A stretch of 64,000 nucleotides of DNA from Pseudomonas weihenstephanensis (GTDB lineage: Bacteria; Pseudomonadota; Gammaproteobacteria; Pseudomonadales; Pseudomonadaceae): positions 620,001 through 684,000 of the forward strand of contig NZ_JYLF01000002.1 of the NCBI RefSeq assembly GCF_001043055.1. Reading direction: 5' to 3'. The notes beneath the pieces were generated by a model. It was not told the origin of the DNA, searched no databases, and was given only the letters and a program-made list of their open reading frames with translations. The translations under genes were made by a program, and so were the position numbers. Within the stretch, counting starts at the first letter, position 1; every line of letters starts with the position of its first letter. Positions 1 to 8,578 of the stretch are shown in pieces.

Positions 1-1203
1 CGGGTCGTCGGGGCGACTTTTGAGCAGTGCTTCGAGTGCTTTGTCAGCCTCGCCCGGGCGGTTTTGCTTGAGTAGCAGGTCGACGCGCGCCTGATTGAGC
101 GGATAGTTACCCGGGTACAGCGTGCGCATCCGGTCTACACGCTGTTGGGCTTCTGCCAACCGGTTGCTGGCCGTGTCGAGTTCAATTTGCGCCAGGTTAT
201 ACGTGATGTCGTTGGGCGACTTTTCCAGCAGTATTTTTAGATTTTCACGTGCTTCGTTAAATTGGCTGCCTTTGATTTGGGCGATCGCCAACCCATAGCG
301 GGCGACATCGTTTTTCGGGTTTTCATCGAGCAAGACGCGAAAACGCTTGGCGGCCAGGCCGGGGGTTTCTTCGTAGTTGAGCTGGACGCGGGCGCGGATC
401 AGTTGATAGCGCAGACTGTCTTCGGTGCCGCCGAGTTTGGCTTGCTCGGCGCGGTTGCGGGTGTCGGCGATGCGCGATTCTGTCACCGGGTGAGTCAGCA
501 AAAACTCAGGTGGACGTCCGTCAAAACGGTATTGGCGCATCAGGCGTTCAAACATGGTCGGCATGGAGCGTGGGTCGTAGCCTGCTTTCTCCAGATTAAG
601 AATGCCGATACGGTCCGCTTCTTGTTCGTTCTGCCGCGAAAAGCGTCGCTGCTCTTGCATGGCAGCTGCCTGGGTGCCGGCAATGGCGGCGATCCCTGCG
701 TCACCTGCGCCCGCAGCGGCAACGATAATCCCGGCGAGTAAGGCGGCCATCATCGGCATTTGCATGCGTTGCTGGGCTTCTACACCGCGTGCGAAGTGAC
801 GTTGCGACAAGTGGGCCAATTCGTGGGCCAGTACCGAGGCGTATTCGCCTTCGGTCTGCGCGTTGAGAAACAGTCCGCCGTTGACCCCGATAATCCCACC
901 AGGCGCGGCAAAGGCGTTGAGCTGCGGGCTGTTGATCAGAATGAATTCCAGGCGCCGATCCTGGACCTGGCTTGTCTCCACCAACTTGTAAACACTGGTT
1001 TCAACGTAGTCTTTGAGTTGTGGATCGTTAAGCTGCGAGACCTGACCACGAAGCATGCTCAACCAGGCGCGACCCAGTTGATACTCCTGCTGCGGCGATA
1101 CGATGGACGAGCTGGCATCACCCAGCGACGGCAAATCGTCGGCGAAACTCGGTGATGCGAGCAGGCAAGCGAGCGTCAACAGGGTCGGGCGCAGAAAAGT
1201 CAT
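1..1203 (-). CDS. bepA: M48-family periplasmic metalloprotease/chaperone, BepA-like (3' end outside window)
   Basis: The frame stays open from an ATG at 1203 to the window edge, giving 401 residues of the N-terminal part. Residues 1-21 form a signal peptide ending SFA, so the protein is periplasmic. The zinc-protease motif HELAH lies at about residues 127-131 and the third ligand Glu sits in NEQEADRIG near residue 195, as in the M48 family. The region after about residue 260 looks like TPR repeats. BepA (YfgC) assists or degrades the LptD and BAM outer-membrane assembly machinery. It is transcribed away from the tusA-like gene. The family is clear; the exact BepA name rests on the signal peptide-M48-TPR layout. 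Confidence 0.9.
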   Translation of the reverse strand, partial: MTFLRPTLLTLACLLASPSFADDLPSLGDASSSIVSPQQEYQLGRAWLSMLRGQVSQLNDPQLKDYVETSVYKLVETSQVQDRRLEFILINSPQLNAFAAPGGIIGVNGGLFLNAQTEGEYASVLAHELAHLSQRHFARGVEAQQRMQMPMMAALLAGIIVAAAGAGDAGIAAIAGTQAAAMQEQRRFSRQNEQEADRIGILNLEKAGYDPRSMPTMFERLMRQYRFDGRPPEFLLTHPVTESRIADTRNRAEQAKLGGTEDSLRYQLIRARVQLNYEETPGLAAKRFRVLLDENPKNDVARYGLAIAQIKGSQFNEARENLKILLEKSPNDITYNLAQIELDTASNRLAEAQQRVDRMRTLYPGNYPLNQARVDLLLKQNRPGEADKALEALLKSRPDDP

Positions 1204-1328
1204 GCACTAAGCTCTAGTCAGTAAAGCGCTTACTGTAGCTGCACACTTGGCTGGCGACCAGAGGTGGCTCGGCTTGGGGTATTCTAGCCGGCTAAAAATA
1301 CCCGCAATGGTCGCCTGAGGAGCAATAA

Positions 1329-1568
1329 ATGACTGAAGTGCCGCAGCATGATGTGGAACTCGACACCAGCGGTATGAATTGCCCGTTACCGCTGCTCAAG
1401 GCCAAGTTGGAACTCAACCGTCTGGCCAGTGGCGCGGTGCTCAAAGTCATTGCCACCGATGCGGGATCGCAACGTGATTTCCGTACGTTCGCGCGCTTGG
1501 CGGGGCATGCCATGTTGCGCGAAGAGGATGCGGCAGGCGTCTATCGTTACTGGTTGCGCAAGGCCTGA
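1329..1568 (+). CDS. TusA/SirA-family sulfurtransferase
   Basis: This 79-residue protein has the hallmark of the TusA family near its N-terminus: a short strand ending in Gly-Met-Asn-Cys-Pro-Leu-Pro. The Cys at about residue 18 would carry persulfide sulfur. Family members relay sulfur for tRNA thiolation or other cofactors in the cytoplasm. The ATG at 1329 follows a GGAG ribosome site. The permease gene starts about 30 bases downstream on the same strand, so the two are probably cotranscribed. This may be a TusA paralogue rather than TusA itself, so no symbol is given. Confidence 0.88.
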   Translation: MTEVPQHDVELDTSGMNCPLPLLKAKLELNRLASGAVLKVIATDAGSQRDFRTFARLAGHAMLREEDAAGVYRYWLRKA

Positions 1569-1600
1569 GCCTTGGTGTTGCCTTCTTTCAAGGAATATTG

Positions 1601-2671
1601 ATGTTCAAAGTGTTGCGTGATTGGGTTCAGCGCTATTTCTCCGATGAGGAAGCCGTGGTGCTGGCAGTGTTGTTGGTACTGGCCTTTACGGCCGTACTGA
1701 CCTTGGGCGGCATGCTGGCCCCCGTGCTGGCTGGCATGGTGTTGGCGTATCTGATGCAGGGCCTGGTGGTGGCTCTGGAGCGTATGCACGTACCGGGTGC
1801 TGCGGCGGTCGGCTTGGTGTTCGCATTATTCATGGGGCTGCTGCTGGTGTTTATCGTGGTGGTGGTGCCTCTGCTGTGGCATCAACTGATCACCTTGTTC
1901 AATGAGTTGCCGGGCATGCTCGCGAAGTGGCAGTCATTGTTGCTGCTGTTGCCGGAGCGGTATCCGCATTTGGTGTCGGATGAACAGGTGCTGCAAGCCA
2001 TTGAAGTGGCTCGCGGCGAAATCGGCAAGTTCGGGCAATTGGCATTGACCTTTTCGCTGTCCAGTCTGCCATTGCTGGTCAATATGATGATCTACCTGGT
2101 GTTGGTGCCGATTCTGGTGTTCTTCTTTCTCAAGGACCGGGACATGATCGGTCGCTGGGTGCGCGGCTATTTACCGCGTGAACGGGCGTTGATCACCCGT
2201 GTGGCGCACGATATGAACCGCCAGATTGCCAATTACATTCGCGGCAAGGTGATCGAGATCTTTATCTGCGGTGGCGTGACCTACATTGCGTTTGTGGTCA
2301 TGGACCTCAATTACGCGGCGTTGCTGGCGCTGCTGGTGGGCGTTTCGGTGGTGGTCCCCTATGTGGGAGCCGTGGTAGTGACTGTGCCGGTGTGCCTGAT
2401 TGCCCTGTTTCAGTGGGGCTGGAGTGACCAGTTCATCTACTTGATGGCCGTATACGGGATCATCCAGACGCTGGACGGTAATGTGTTGGTGCCGCTGTTG
2501 TTCTCCGAGGCGGTGAGCCTGCACCCGGTGGCCATCATTTGCGCGGTGCTTTTGTTTGGCGGCCTGTGGGGCTTCTGGGGCGTATTTTTTGCCATCCCTC
2601 TGGCAACGTTGTTCAAGGCGGTGCTGGACGCCTGGCCGCGCAAGCAGCAAGTGGTTGCGCCGCTGTTGTAG
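1601..2671 (+). CDS. AI-2E/PerM-family membrane permease
   Basis: A 356-residue multi-pass inner-membrane protein with long hydrophobic segments near residues 20-60, 65-95, 150-175 and through 210-340, the layout of the PerM/AI-2E transporter family. The conserved family block around residues 240-270 (VVPYVGA region) is present. The family includes putative autoinducer-2 exporters and Na+/H+ antiporters, so the substrate cannot be stated. An in-frame TTG lies directly before the ATG at 1601; the ATG, preceded by AAGGA, is preferred. It ends at a shared terminator facing acnB. Confidence 0.85.
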   Translation: MFKVLRDWVQRYFSDEEAVVLAVLLVLAFTAVLTLGGMLAPVLAGMVLAYLMQGLVVALERMHVPGAAAVGLVFALFMGLLLVFIVVVVPLLWHQLITLFNELPGMLAKWQSLLLLLPERYPHLVSDEQVLQAIEVARGEIGKFGQLALTFSLSSLPLLVNMMIYLVLVPILVFFFLKDRDMIGRWVRGYLPRERALITRVAHDMNRQIANYIRGKVIEIFICGGVTYIAFVVMDLNYAALLALLVGVSVVVPYVGAVVVTVPVCLIALFQWGWSDQFIYLMAVYGIIQTLDGNVLVPLLFSEAVSLHPVAIICAVLLFGGLWGFWGVFFAIPLATLFKAVLDAWPRKQQVVAPLL

Positions 2672-2694
2672 CTCGGCGCTTTCTAGCAGGCAAG

Positions 2695-2728
2695 AAAAAG
2701 CCCCAGCTCTCACGAGTCGGGGCTTTTT
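2695..2728. terminator. Bidirectional terminator between permease and acnB
   Basis: An inverted repeat with arms AAAAAGCCCC and GGGGCTTTTT and a 14-base loop lies between two convergent genes. A-tract and T-tract flank it on opposite sides, so it can act as an intrinsic terminator in both directions. Confidence 0.85.
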
Positions 2729-2743
2729 CGTTACAGCATCAAC

Positions 2744-5344
2744 TTACGCTTGAATAACCGGGATGTTGGCATTGGCTGCCGCTTCACGGAATTCGGCGAT
2801 CTGATCAAAGCTCAGGTAGCGGTACACGTCCGCCGCCATGGTGTTGATCTCTGCTGCGTAGGCCATGTATTCCTCAACGGTAGGCAGACGACCCAGGATC
2901 GAAGCCACCGACGCCAACTCGGCCGAAGCCAGGTAAACGTTCGCACCGTCACCCAGACGGTTGGGGAAGTTACGGGTCGAGGTCGATACAACGGTCGAGT
3001 TCGGCTCTACACGTGCCTGGTTACCCATGCACAGCGAGCAGCCCGGCATTTCCATGCGTGCGCCAGCTTTGCCGTAGATGCCGTAGTAGCCTTCTTCGGT
3101 CAGTTGATGAGCGTCCATTTTGGTCGGCGGCGACAGCCACAGACGGGTTGGCAGCTGACCTTTGACCTTGTCCAGCAACTTGCCCGCCGCGCGGAAGTGG
3201 CCGATGTTGGTCATGCACGAACCGATGAACACTTCGTCGATCTTCTCGCCAGCAACGCTGGACAGCAGACGGGCGTCATCCGGGTCGTTTGGCGCGCAGA
3301 GCACAGGCTCATTGATGTCGGCCAGATCGATTTCGATGATTTCAGCGTATTCGGCGTCCGCATCGGCTTCCATCAGTTGCGGGTCGGCTACCCAGGCTTC
3401 CATCGCTTGAGCGCGACGTTCAAGGGTACGTGCGTCGCCGTAACCTTCACCGATCATCCAGCGCAGCAGGGTGATGTTGGAGTTCAGGTATTCAGTGATC
3501 GACTCTTTGGACAGCTTGATGGTGCAGCCAGCCGCCGAACGTTCTGCCGAGGCGTCGGACAGTTCGAACGCTTGCTCGATGCTCAGGTTGTCCAGACCTT
3601 CGATTTCCAGGATGCGACCCGAGAATTCGTTGATCTTGCCTTTCTTCTCGACGGTCAGCAGGCCTTTCTGGATGGCCACGTAAGGAATGGCGTGAACCAA
3701 GTCGCGCAGGGTGATGCCAGGCTGCATTTCGCCTTTGAAACGCACCAGGATCGATTCCGGCATGTCCAGTGGCATAACGCCAGTGGCAGCGGCGAATGCA
3801 ACCAGACCCGAACCTGCCGGGAACGAAATGCCCATCGGGAAGCGTGTGTGGGAGTCGCCACCGGTGCCGACGGTGTCCGGCAGCAGCATACGGTTCAACC
3901 AGCTGTGGATGATGCCGTCGCCCGGACGCAGAGAAACGCCGCCGCGGGTCATGATGAAGTCAGGCAGGGTGTGGTGGGTGGTCACGTCGATCGGCTTTGG
4001 ATACGCCGCAGTGTGGCAGAACGACTGCATCACCAGATCTGCGGAGAAGCCCAGGCACGCCAGGTCTTTCAGTTCGTCACGGGTCATGGGGCCGGTGGTG
4101 TCCTGAGAACCCACGGTGGTCATTTTCGGTTCGCAGTAAGTGCCCGGGCGAACGCCGGTCACGCCGCAGGCCTTGCCAACCATTTTTTGCGCCAGGGTGA
4201 AGCCCTTGGTGCTTTCAATAGGTGCTTCCGGCTTTTTGAACAGGTCGGTAGGACCCAGACCCAATTCGGCGCGTGCCTTTTCGGTCAGGCCGCGGCCGAT
4301 GATCAGCGGGATCCGGCCGCCAGCGCGTACTTCGTCCAACAGCACCGGGGTCTTCATTTCGAAGGTAGTGATGACTTCATCGGTACCGTGCTTGCAGACT
4401 TTGCCAGCGTGCGGGTACAGGTCGATCACGTCGCCCATGTTGATGTTCGACACATCGAATTCGATGGGCAGTGCGCCCGCATCTTCCATGGTGTTGTAGA
4501 AGATTGGAGCGATTTTGCTGCCGAAGCAGAAGCCGCCAGCACGCTTGTTCGGTACATAAGGAACGTCGTCACCGAAGAACCACAACACCGAGTTGGTAGC
4601 CGATTTACGCGACGAACCGGTACCGACTACGTCACCGACGTAGGCAATCGGGAAGCCGTCGTTGCGCATTTCTTCGATTTGCTTCATCGGGCCGATGGAG
4701 CCTTGAACGTCCGGCACGATACCTTCACGAGCCATTTTCAACATGGCCAGGGCGTGCAGCGGGATGTCAGGGCGCGACCAGGCGTCCGGAGCAGGCGACA
4801 GGTCGTCGGTGTTCGTCTCGCCAGTGACCTTGAACACGCGCAGGCTGATTTTGTCAGCCAGGGTTGGACGGTTCTTGAACCACTCGCCGTCAGCCCAGGA
4901 TTGCACCACTGCTTTAGCGTGGGCATTGCCATTTTTGGCTTTTTCAGCGACGTCGTGGAAGGCGTCAAACATCAGCAGGGTGTGCTTGAGTTGCGCAGCG
5001 GCAACCGGTGCCAGCTCAGCGTCGTCCAGCAGGTCAACCAGCGTCACGATGTTGTAGCCGCCTTGCATGGTGCCAAGCAGTTCAACAGCGCGTTTTTTGC
5101 TGATTAGTGGGGAGGACGCTTCGCCCTTGGCGATCGCGGCCAAGAAGCCGGCTTTTACGTAGGCGGCTTCGTCCACACCCGGTGGAATGCGGTTGGTGAT
5201 CAGGTCTACGAGGAATTCTTCTTCGCCAACTGGCGGGTTTTTCAGCAGCTCAACCAGGCCTGCGGTTTGTTCGGCGTTAAGCGGCTGGGGAACGATACCC
5301 AGTGCTGCGCGCTCTTCGATATGTTTGCGGTAGGCTTCAAGCAC
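2744..5344 (-). CDS. acnB: Bifunctional aconitate hydratase 2 / 2-methylisocitrate dehydratase
   Basis: AcnB isomerises citrate to isocitrate in the TCA cycle and can hydrate 2-methyl-cis-aconitate. The 866-residue product matches the E. coli enzyme in length (865) and closely in sequence throughout. It has the HEAT-like N-terminal domain, the swivel domain with [16 protein letters not shown], and the Fe-S cysteines in [15 protein letters not shown] and GCSLCMGNQ. The reading frame is open to 5413, but homology begins at [13 protein letters not shown]. The GTG at 5344, preceded by GAGGG at suitable spacing, is taken as the start, so the upstream 23 codons are untranslated. A large inverted-repeat element lies in the upstream region. 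Confidence 0.97.
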   Translation of the reverse strand: MLEAYRKHIEERAALGIVPQPLNAEQTAGLVELLKNPPVGEEEFLVDLITNRIPPGVDEAAYVKAGFLAAIAKGEASSPLISKKRAVELLGTMQGGYNIVTLVDLLDDAELAPVAAAQLKHTLLMFDAFHDVAEKAKNGNAHAKAVVQSWADGEWFKNRPTLADKISLRVFKVTGETNTDDLSPAPDAWSRPDIPLHALAMLKMAREGIVPDVQGSIGPMKQIEEMRNDGFPIAYVGDVVGTGSSRKSATNSVLWFFGDDVPYVPNKRAGGFCFGSKIAPIFYNTMEDAGALPIEFDVSNINMGDVIDLYPHAGKVCKHGTDEVITTFEMKTPVLLDEVRAGGRIPLIIGRGLTEKARAELGLGPTDLFKKPEAPIESTKGFTLAQKMVGKACGVTGVRPGTYCEPKMTTVGSQDTTGPMTRDELKDLACLGFSADLVMQSFCHTAAYPKPIDVTTHHTLPDFIMTRGGVSLRPGDGIIHSWLNRMLLPDTVGTGGDSHTRFPMGISFPAGSGLVAFAAATGVMPLDMPESILVRFKGEMQPGITLRDLVHAIPYVAIQKGLLTVEKKGKINEFSGRILEIEGLDNLSIEQAFELSDASAERSAAGCTIKLSKESITEYLNSNITLLRWMIGEGYGDARTLERRAQAMEAWVADPQLMEADADAEYAEIIEIDLADINEPVLCAPNDPDDARLLSSVAGEKIDEVFIGSCMTNIGHFRAAGKLLDKVKGQLPTRLWLSPPTKMDAHQLTEEGYYGIYGKAGARMEMPGCSLCMGNQARVEPNSTVVSTSTRNFPNRLGDGANVYLASAELASVASILGRLPTVEEYMAYAAEINTMAADVYRYLSFDQIAEFREAAANANIPVIQA

Positions 5345-5464
5345 AGTTATTACCCTCATCATTGGTCCCAAATGGGTGTCCGGGACGCTCATCCAGGAAT
5401 GCCAGGCACTCATGCGCTGCGGGGCTTTTTGGGCCGCTTAGCCAGAGTTGCAGAGATTCCCAAC

Positions 5465-5603
5465 AGAAGCTGTTTTCAAAGTTTTACGCCCTAGGAACGG
5501 TGGGGGTGGTGCTGGTGGGTGCGGGGAGTTGCATGGCAAGTACCCATCACCCACACCGTTCTTCAGGATCAACTGTGCTCGTGACGCTTTGAAAACAGCT
5601 TCT
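5465..5603. repeat. 139-bp element with 17-bp perfect terminal inverted repeats
   Basis: AGAAGCTGTTTTCAAAG at 5465-5481 is matched exactly in inverse by CTTTGAAAACAGCTTCT at 5587-5603. Inside, GAACGGTG near 5494 pairs with CACCGTTC near 5560 and the pairing continues imperfectly inward, so the whole unit could fold as a long hairpin. The trinucleotide AAC abuts both ends, like a 3-bp target duplication. It sits between divergent acnB and the DUF1289 gene, where their promoters should be. It may be a MITE-like element or a large leader/attenuator structure. No coding potential was seen. Confidence 0.7.
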
Positions 5604-5750
5604 AACGGACATTGGCGCCTTAAAAGGCAGGCCGATTCTACGGCAAAAACGCGCCAAAGGTAAGTTAGCCCCTGAAGGTTGAGGGGTGATCTGCGTTAGA
5701 CAAAGGGCTAACATGGGCGCCTGTTTCGCTCTGCAGTGCTCTATTTCGCT

Positions 5751-6221
5751 ATGCCCAATCAAACCATCAAGACCCCTTGTATCGGCCTGTGCTCAACGGT
5801 TTACGGCGACCTGGTGTGCCGTGGTTGCAAGCGTTTCCATCATGAAGTGATTCACTGGAACGGTTACAACGACGCTGAAAAACAGGCTGTCTGGCTAAGG
5901 CTTGAGCAATTGTTGGTGCAGGTGATGGCGGGCAAGGTCGAGGTGTTTGACGCGCACGCGCTGCGGGCTCAGATGCTGGCGCGCCAAATCCGCTTTGCGC
6001 CGCATCAGTCTGAATATTGTTGGGCTTATCAGCTGATTGCCCGCGGGGCGCGGGTCATCAATCAGCTGCAAGCCTATGGCATGGTGCTGTTGCCGGAGTT
6101 TCGCGACTGGAGCTTGCCCGAGCTGCGTGATGCCATTGATCGGGAATTCTTTCTGCTGTCCGAAGCTCATTATCAGCGTTACATCGCCCCCAGTTTTCTG
6201 AAGGATGCGCTGGGCCGCTAA
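5751..6221 (+). CDS. DUF1289 domain-containing protein
   Basis: A 156-residue protein whose first 35 residues hold the DUF1289 cysteine pattern (PCIGLC...CRGC), a small putative metal-binding segment of unknown function. The remainder is helical and specific to pseudomonads. The frame is open from a GTG at 5736, but the ATG at 5751, starting MPNQTIKTPC, fits where homology would begin. Neither start has a strong ribosome site. It is convergent with the stress-protein gene, with 7 bases between them. No function is assigned. Confidence 0.8.
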   Translation: MPNQTIKTPCIGLCSTVYGDLVCRGCKRFHHEVIHWNGYNDAEKQAVWLRLEQLLVQVMAGKVEVFDAHALRAQMLARQIRFAPHQSEYCWAYQLIARGARVINQLQAYGMVLLPEFRDWSLPELRDAIDREFFLLSEAHYQRYIAPSFLKDALGR

Positions 6222-6228
6222 CCGACAA

Positions 6229-7092
6229 TCAGCCTTTGGACGCGAGTTTCTCCAGATGACGGGTCATTTCTTGAGGCTTGAGCACCAGAATGTCGCTTTC
6301 CAGTGTGTCGATGACCACTTCTGCGGTGTTACCGATCAAGGCGCCTGAAAAACCGGTCCGTGCCACAGTGCCCATCACGGTCACGGCAGCCTCCAGTTGT
6401 TTGGCGATCCGCGGGATAATCACATCGGCTGGGCCTTCTTCGACGTGCAGACGGCTGCTTTCAATGTCGTATTGCGCCTGGAAGCCTTCGCAGGCCTTGC
6501 GATAAATCGCTTCATATTCGGTTTCAATCGGGTACGCGGCTTCGACCGCTGCCAGCATCGGCGCCGGAAAAGCACTGACTACGTGAAGGCTGCCTTTCAC
6601 GAGATTGGCGATATTGAAGCCGTGGTCAACAATGCTTTTGTGCAGTTCCATGTGATCTGCATCGTCGTTGCCTACGTCCACGGCCGCCAATACGACCCCG
6701 CCTTCCCAGGCCTGCGCCTTTTTGGCCAGTAACACGGGAGATGGGCAATAACGCAGCAGCTTCCAGTCTTCTGGCGTGAGCAACAGCTTTTTCAAGGGGT
6801 TGTCGGGAAGATGCTGCTTGATCACCAGATCGCAATTATTGTCTTGCTGTGTACGGATGATGGTCTGGTGTTTGCTCTCATGCCAGGCGCACTCGCCGGT
6901 GACGGTAAAGCCTTCAGCTTTCAGCGTGACTTCAAGCATGCTGAGCAATGAGCTGTGTTTTTTCTCTTTATCGCAAATCAACAGGTGCAGGGTTGCCCCG
7001 GTTTTTTCGGCGATCTGTTTGGCGCGCTTCAGTGCGAGGCTGTCCTTTAACTCAGGTTCGATAACCACCAGCAGCTTGTTGATTGTTTGCAT
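6229..7092 (-). CDS. Tandem-domain universal stress protein
   Basis: A 287-residue cytoplasmic protein with two UspA-like Rossmann domains in tandem (about residues 1-140 and 150-275), as in UspE. The second domain ends with the typical V-M-G-T-V-A-R-T-G-F/G-N-T-A-E nucleotide-loop pattern followed by DILVLKP. Such proteins are induced by growth arrest, oxygen limitation or other stress; the ligand here is unknown. The ATG at 7092 agrees with the conserved N-terminal strand (INKLLVVIEPE). Confidence 0.9.
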   Translation of the reverse strand: MQTINKLLVVIEPELKDSLALKRAKQIAEKTGATLHLLICDKEKKHSSLLSMLEVTLKAEGFTVTGECAWHESKHQTIIRTQQDNNCDLVIKQHLPDNPLKKLLLTPEDWKLLRYCPSPVLLAKKAQAWEGGVVLAAVDVGNDDADHMELHKSIVDHGFNIANLVKGSLHVVSAFPAPMLAAVEAAYPIETEYEAIYRKACEGFQAQYDIESSRLHVEEGPADVIIPRIAKQLEAAVTVMGTVARTGFSGALIGNTAEVVIDTLESDILVLKPQEMTRHLEKLASKG

Positions 7093-7303
7093 GGCCCGGC
7101 TCCATGAAAGATTAGTGCAACCACTATAGTTGCTCGCAGGTTGAGTGCGTGTTGATGCATATCAACCTGTCAGGCTGGTGCTGCGGCGTGTGGCCCGTAT
7201 AATTGGCGGCTTTTGAAACTCCAGCCCTTGTGAGCCTCATGTCAGCCATTCTTGTGAAAACTGCCGGTCCGTTGCGCAACTCTCCTATGCCGGGAGCGTG
7301 CGC

Positions 7304-7912
7304 GTGATTCTTCCTGAAATTCATGAGTTTCTCGGCTGTCGCACCCCGGATGGTTGGATCAAGGCGGCATTGGCGGATCAGGAAACCTTGCTGATCGACC
7401 ACAAAAATTGCGAATTCAAAGCGGCCAGTACCGCGTTGAGCCTGATTGCCAAGTACCACTCGCATGTTGATCTGATCAATATGATGTCGCGCCTGGCACG
7501 TGAAGAGCTGGTGCATCACGAGCAGGTCATGCGGTTGATGAAAAAGCGCAAGATCGAACTGCGCCAACTGTCGGCAGGGCGTTACGCCTCGGGTTTGCGT
7601 AAAGTGGTGCGCAATCACGAACCTGTGAAGCTGGTGGATACGCTGGTGGTAGGGGCATTTATCGAGGCCCGCAGTTGCGAGCGTTTTGAAGCACTCGTGC
7701 CGCATTTAGATGAAGAGCTGGGCAAGTTTTACTTCGGTTTGCTCAAAAGTGAGGCCCGGCATTTTCAGGGTTACTTGAAGTTGGCTTATCAATACGGCGA
7801 TGCCAAAGACATCGCCTTGGTGATCGAGCGGGTCAGAGCGGCAGAGCAAGCGCTGATCGAAACCCCGGATGTCGAGTTTCGTTTCCACAGCGGCGTTCCT
7901 GCGCAGGCATAA
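7304..7912 (+). CDS. miaE: tRNA-(ms2io6A)-hydroxylase
   Basis: MiaE is a non-haem diiron monooxygenase that hydroxylates 2-methylthio-N6-isopentenyladenosine at tRNA position 37. The 202-residue protein shows the paired carboxylate/histidine helices of the family: EELVHHEQV, FIEARSCERF and SEARHFQGY supply the iron ligands. Two GTG codons are possible starts (7298, 7304). GGAG at 7293-7296 is correctly spaced only for 7304, and homology starts at LPEIHEF. The stop of a 22-codon upstream frame overlaps this start in the sequence GTGA, suggesting translational coupling. Confidence 0.93.
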   Translation: MILPEIHEFLGCRTPDGWIKAALADQETLLIDHKNCEFKAASTALSLIAKYHSHVDLINMMSRLAREELVHHEQVMRLMKKRKIELRQLSAGRYASGLRKVVRNHEPVKLVDTLVVGAFIEARSCERFEALVPHLDEELGKFYFGLLKSEARHFQGYLKLAYQYGDAKDIALVIERVRAAEQALIETPDVEFRFHSGVPAQA

Positions 7913-8010
7913 AAACCGCTTGCGCCATGAGCTTCACGTTTTAGGTCAAGACCCATTGTGTTCCTGAATGACGAGGCCATCTGGCCTCGGCGTCGGCGTG
8001 CCTGCAACTA

Positions 8011-8091
8011 TAAATAGGTAGCCAGCTATTTATATTCTTGACATTAGCTGCCTAGACAGTAATATTTCGAAACATTACTGCCTAGGCAGCT
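8011..8091 (+). promoter_or_regulatory. marR-efflux operon promoter with overlapping palindromic operator
   Basis: TTGACA at 8038-8043 and TAATAT at 8060-8065 are 16 bases apart, a near-consensus sigma-70 promoter. A 46-bp near-perfect palindrome (8046-8091) centred on TTTCGAAA runs from just behind the -35 hexamer through the -10 and past the start site. A second, shorter inverted repeat (TAAATAG/CTATTTA, 8011-8032) lies just upstream. This arrangement suits autorepression by the MarR protein encoded immediately downstream. Confidence 0.8.
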
Positions 8092-8104
8092 TCCTGGTGG
8101 CCTG

Positions 8105-8578
8105 ATGAAGCACTTCAATCCCGATAACTTTCAACATTGCACCCTGGGTTTGCTCCTGGGGCGAGCCGCGTTGCTTAAAGACCGCATCATTGATCGCCAC
8201 ATGGAGCCTTACGGCATCACCGCGGCGCAGTTCAAAGTGCTGATCATCATGGCGCAGTTTGACGTTGACACCCCGGCGGAGCTGTGTCGCCACCTGTCTG
8301 TGGACAGTGGATCGATGACCCGCATGCTGGATCGTCTCGAGCAAAAAAACCTGCTGATGCGCCAACGCTCCGAGGCCGACAGGCGTCAAGTACGGCTCGT
8401 GCTGACCGTTGACGGCCAGGCCCTGGCCGACCAGTTGCCAGAAATTGGGGCCAACGCCATGAATCAGTTGGCGGGCGCCATTACTGCGCAAGAACTGCAA
8501 CAACTTGAACAGATCCTGAAAAAAATACTGCTGGCTGCCGGTGACGCGATCACGGTCCAGCGCTTAGGTGGAAAATGA
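8105..8578 (+). CDS. MarR-family transcriptional regulator of the efflux operon
   Basis: A 157-residue winged-helix protein. The helix-turn-helix lies around residues 45-75 (AELCRHLSVDSGSMTRMLDRLE) and the wing contains EADRRQVRLVLT, the usual MarR D-R-R signature. Such proteins are dimeric repressors released by phenolic or lipophilic ligands. It is the first gene of a four-gene operon; its TGA overlaps the next start codon as ATGA. The palindrome over the upstream promoter is the probable autoregulatory operator. By context it senses a compound exported by the pump. Confidence 0.92.
   Translation: MKHFNPDNFQHCTLGLLLGRAALLKDRIIDRHMEPYGITAAQFKVLIIMAQFDVDTPAELCRHLSVDSGSMTRMLDRLEQKNLLMRQRSEADRRQVRLVLTVDGQALADQLPEIGANAMNQLAGAITAQELQQLEQILKKILLAAGDAITVQRLGGK

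Noticed and set aside
2750..5107. 785-codon open frame antisense to acnB
   Set aside because: It mirrors codon structure of a highly conserved gene on the other strand; the translation is low-complexity and resembles no protein.
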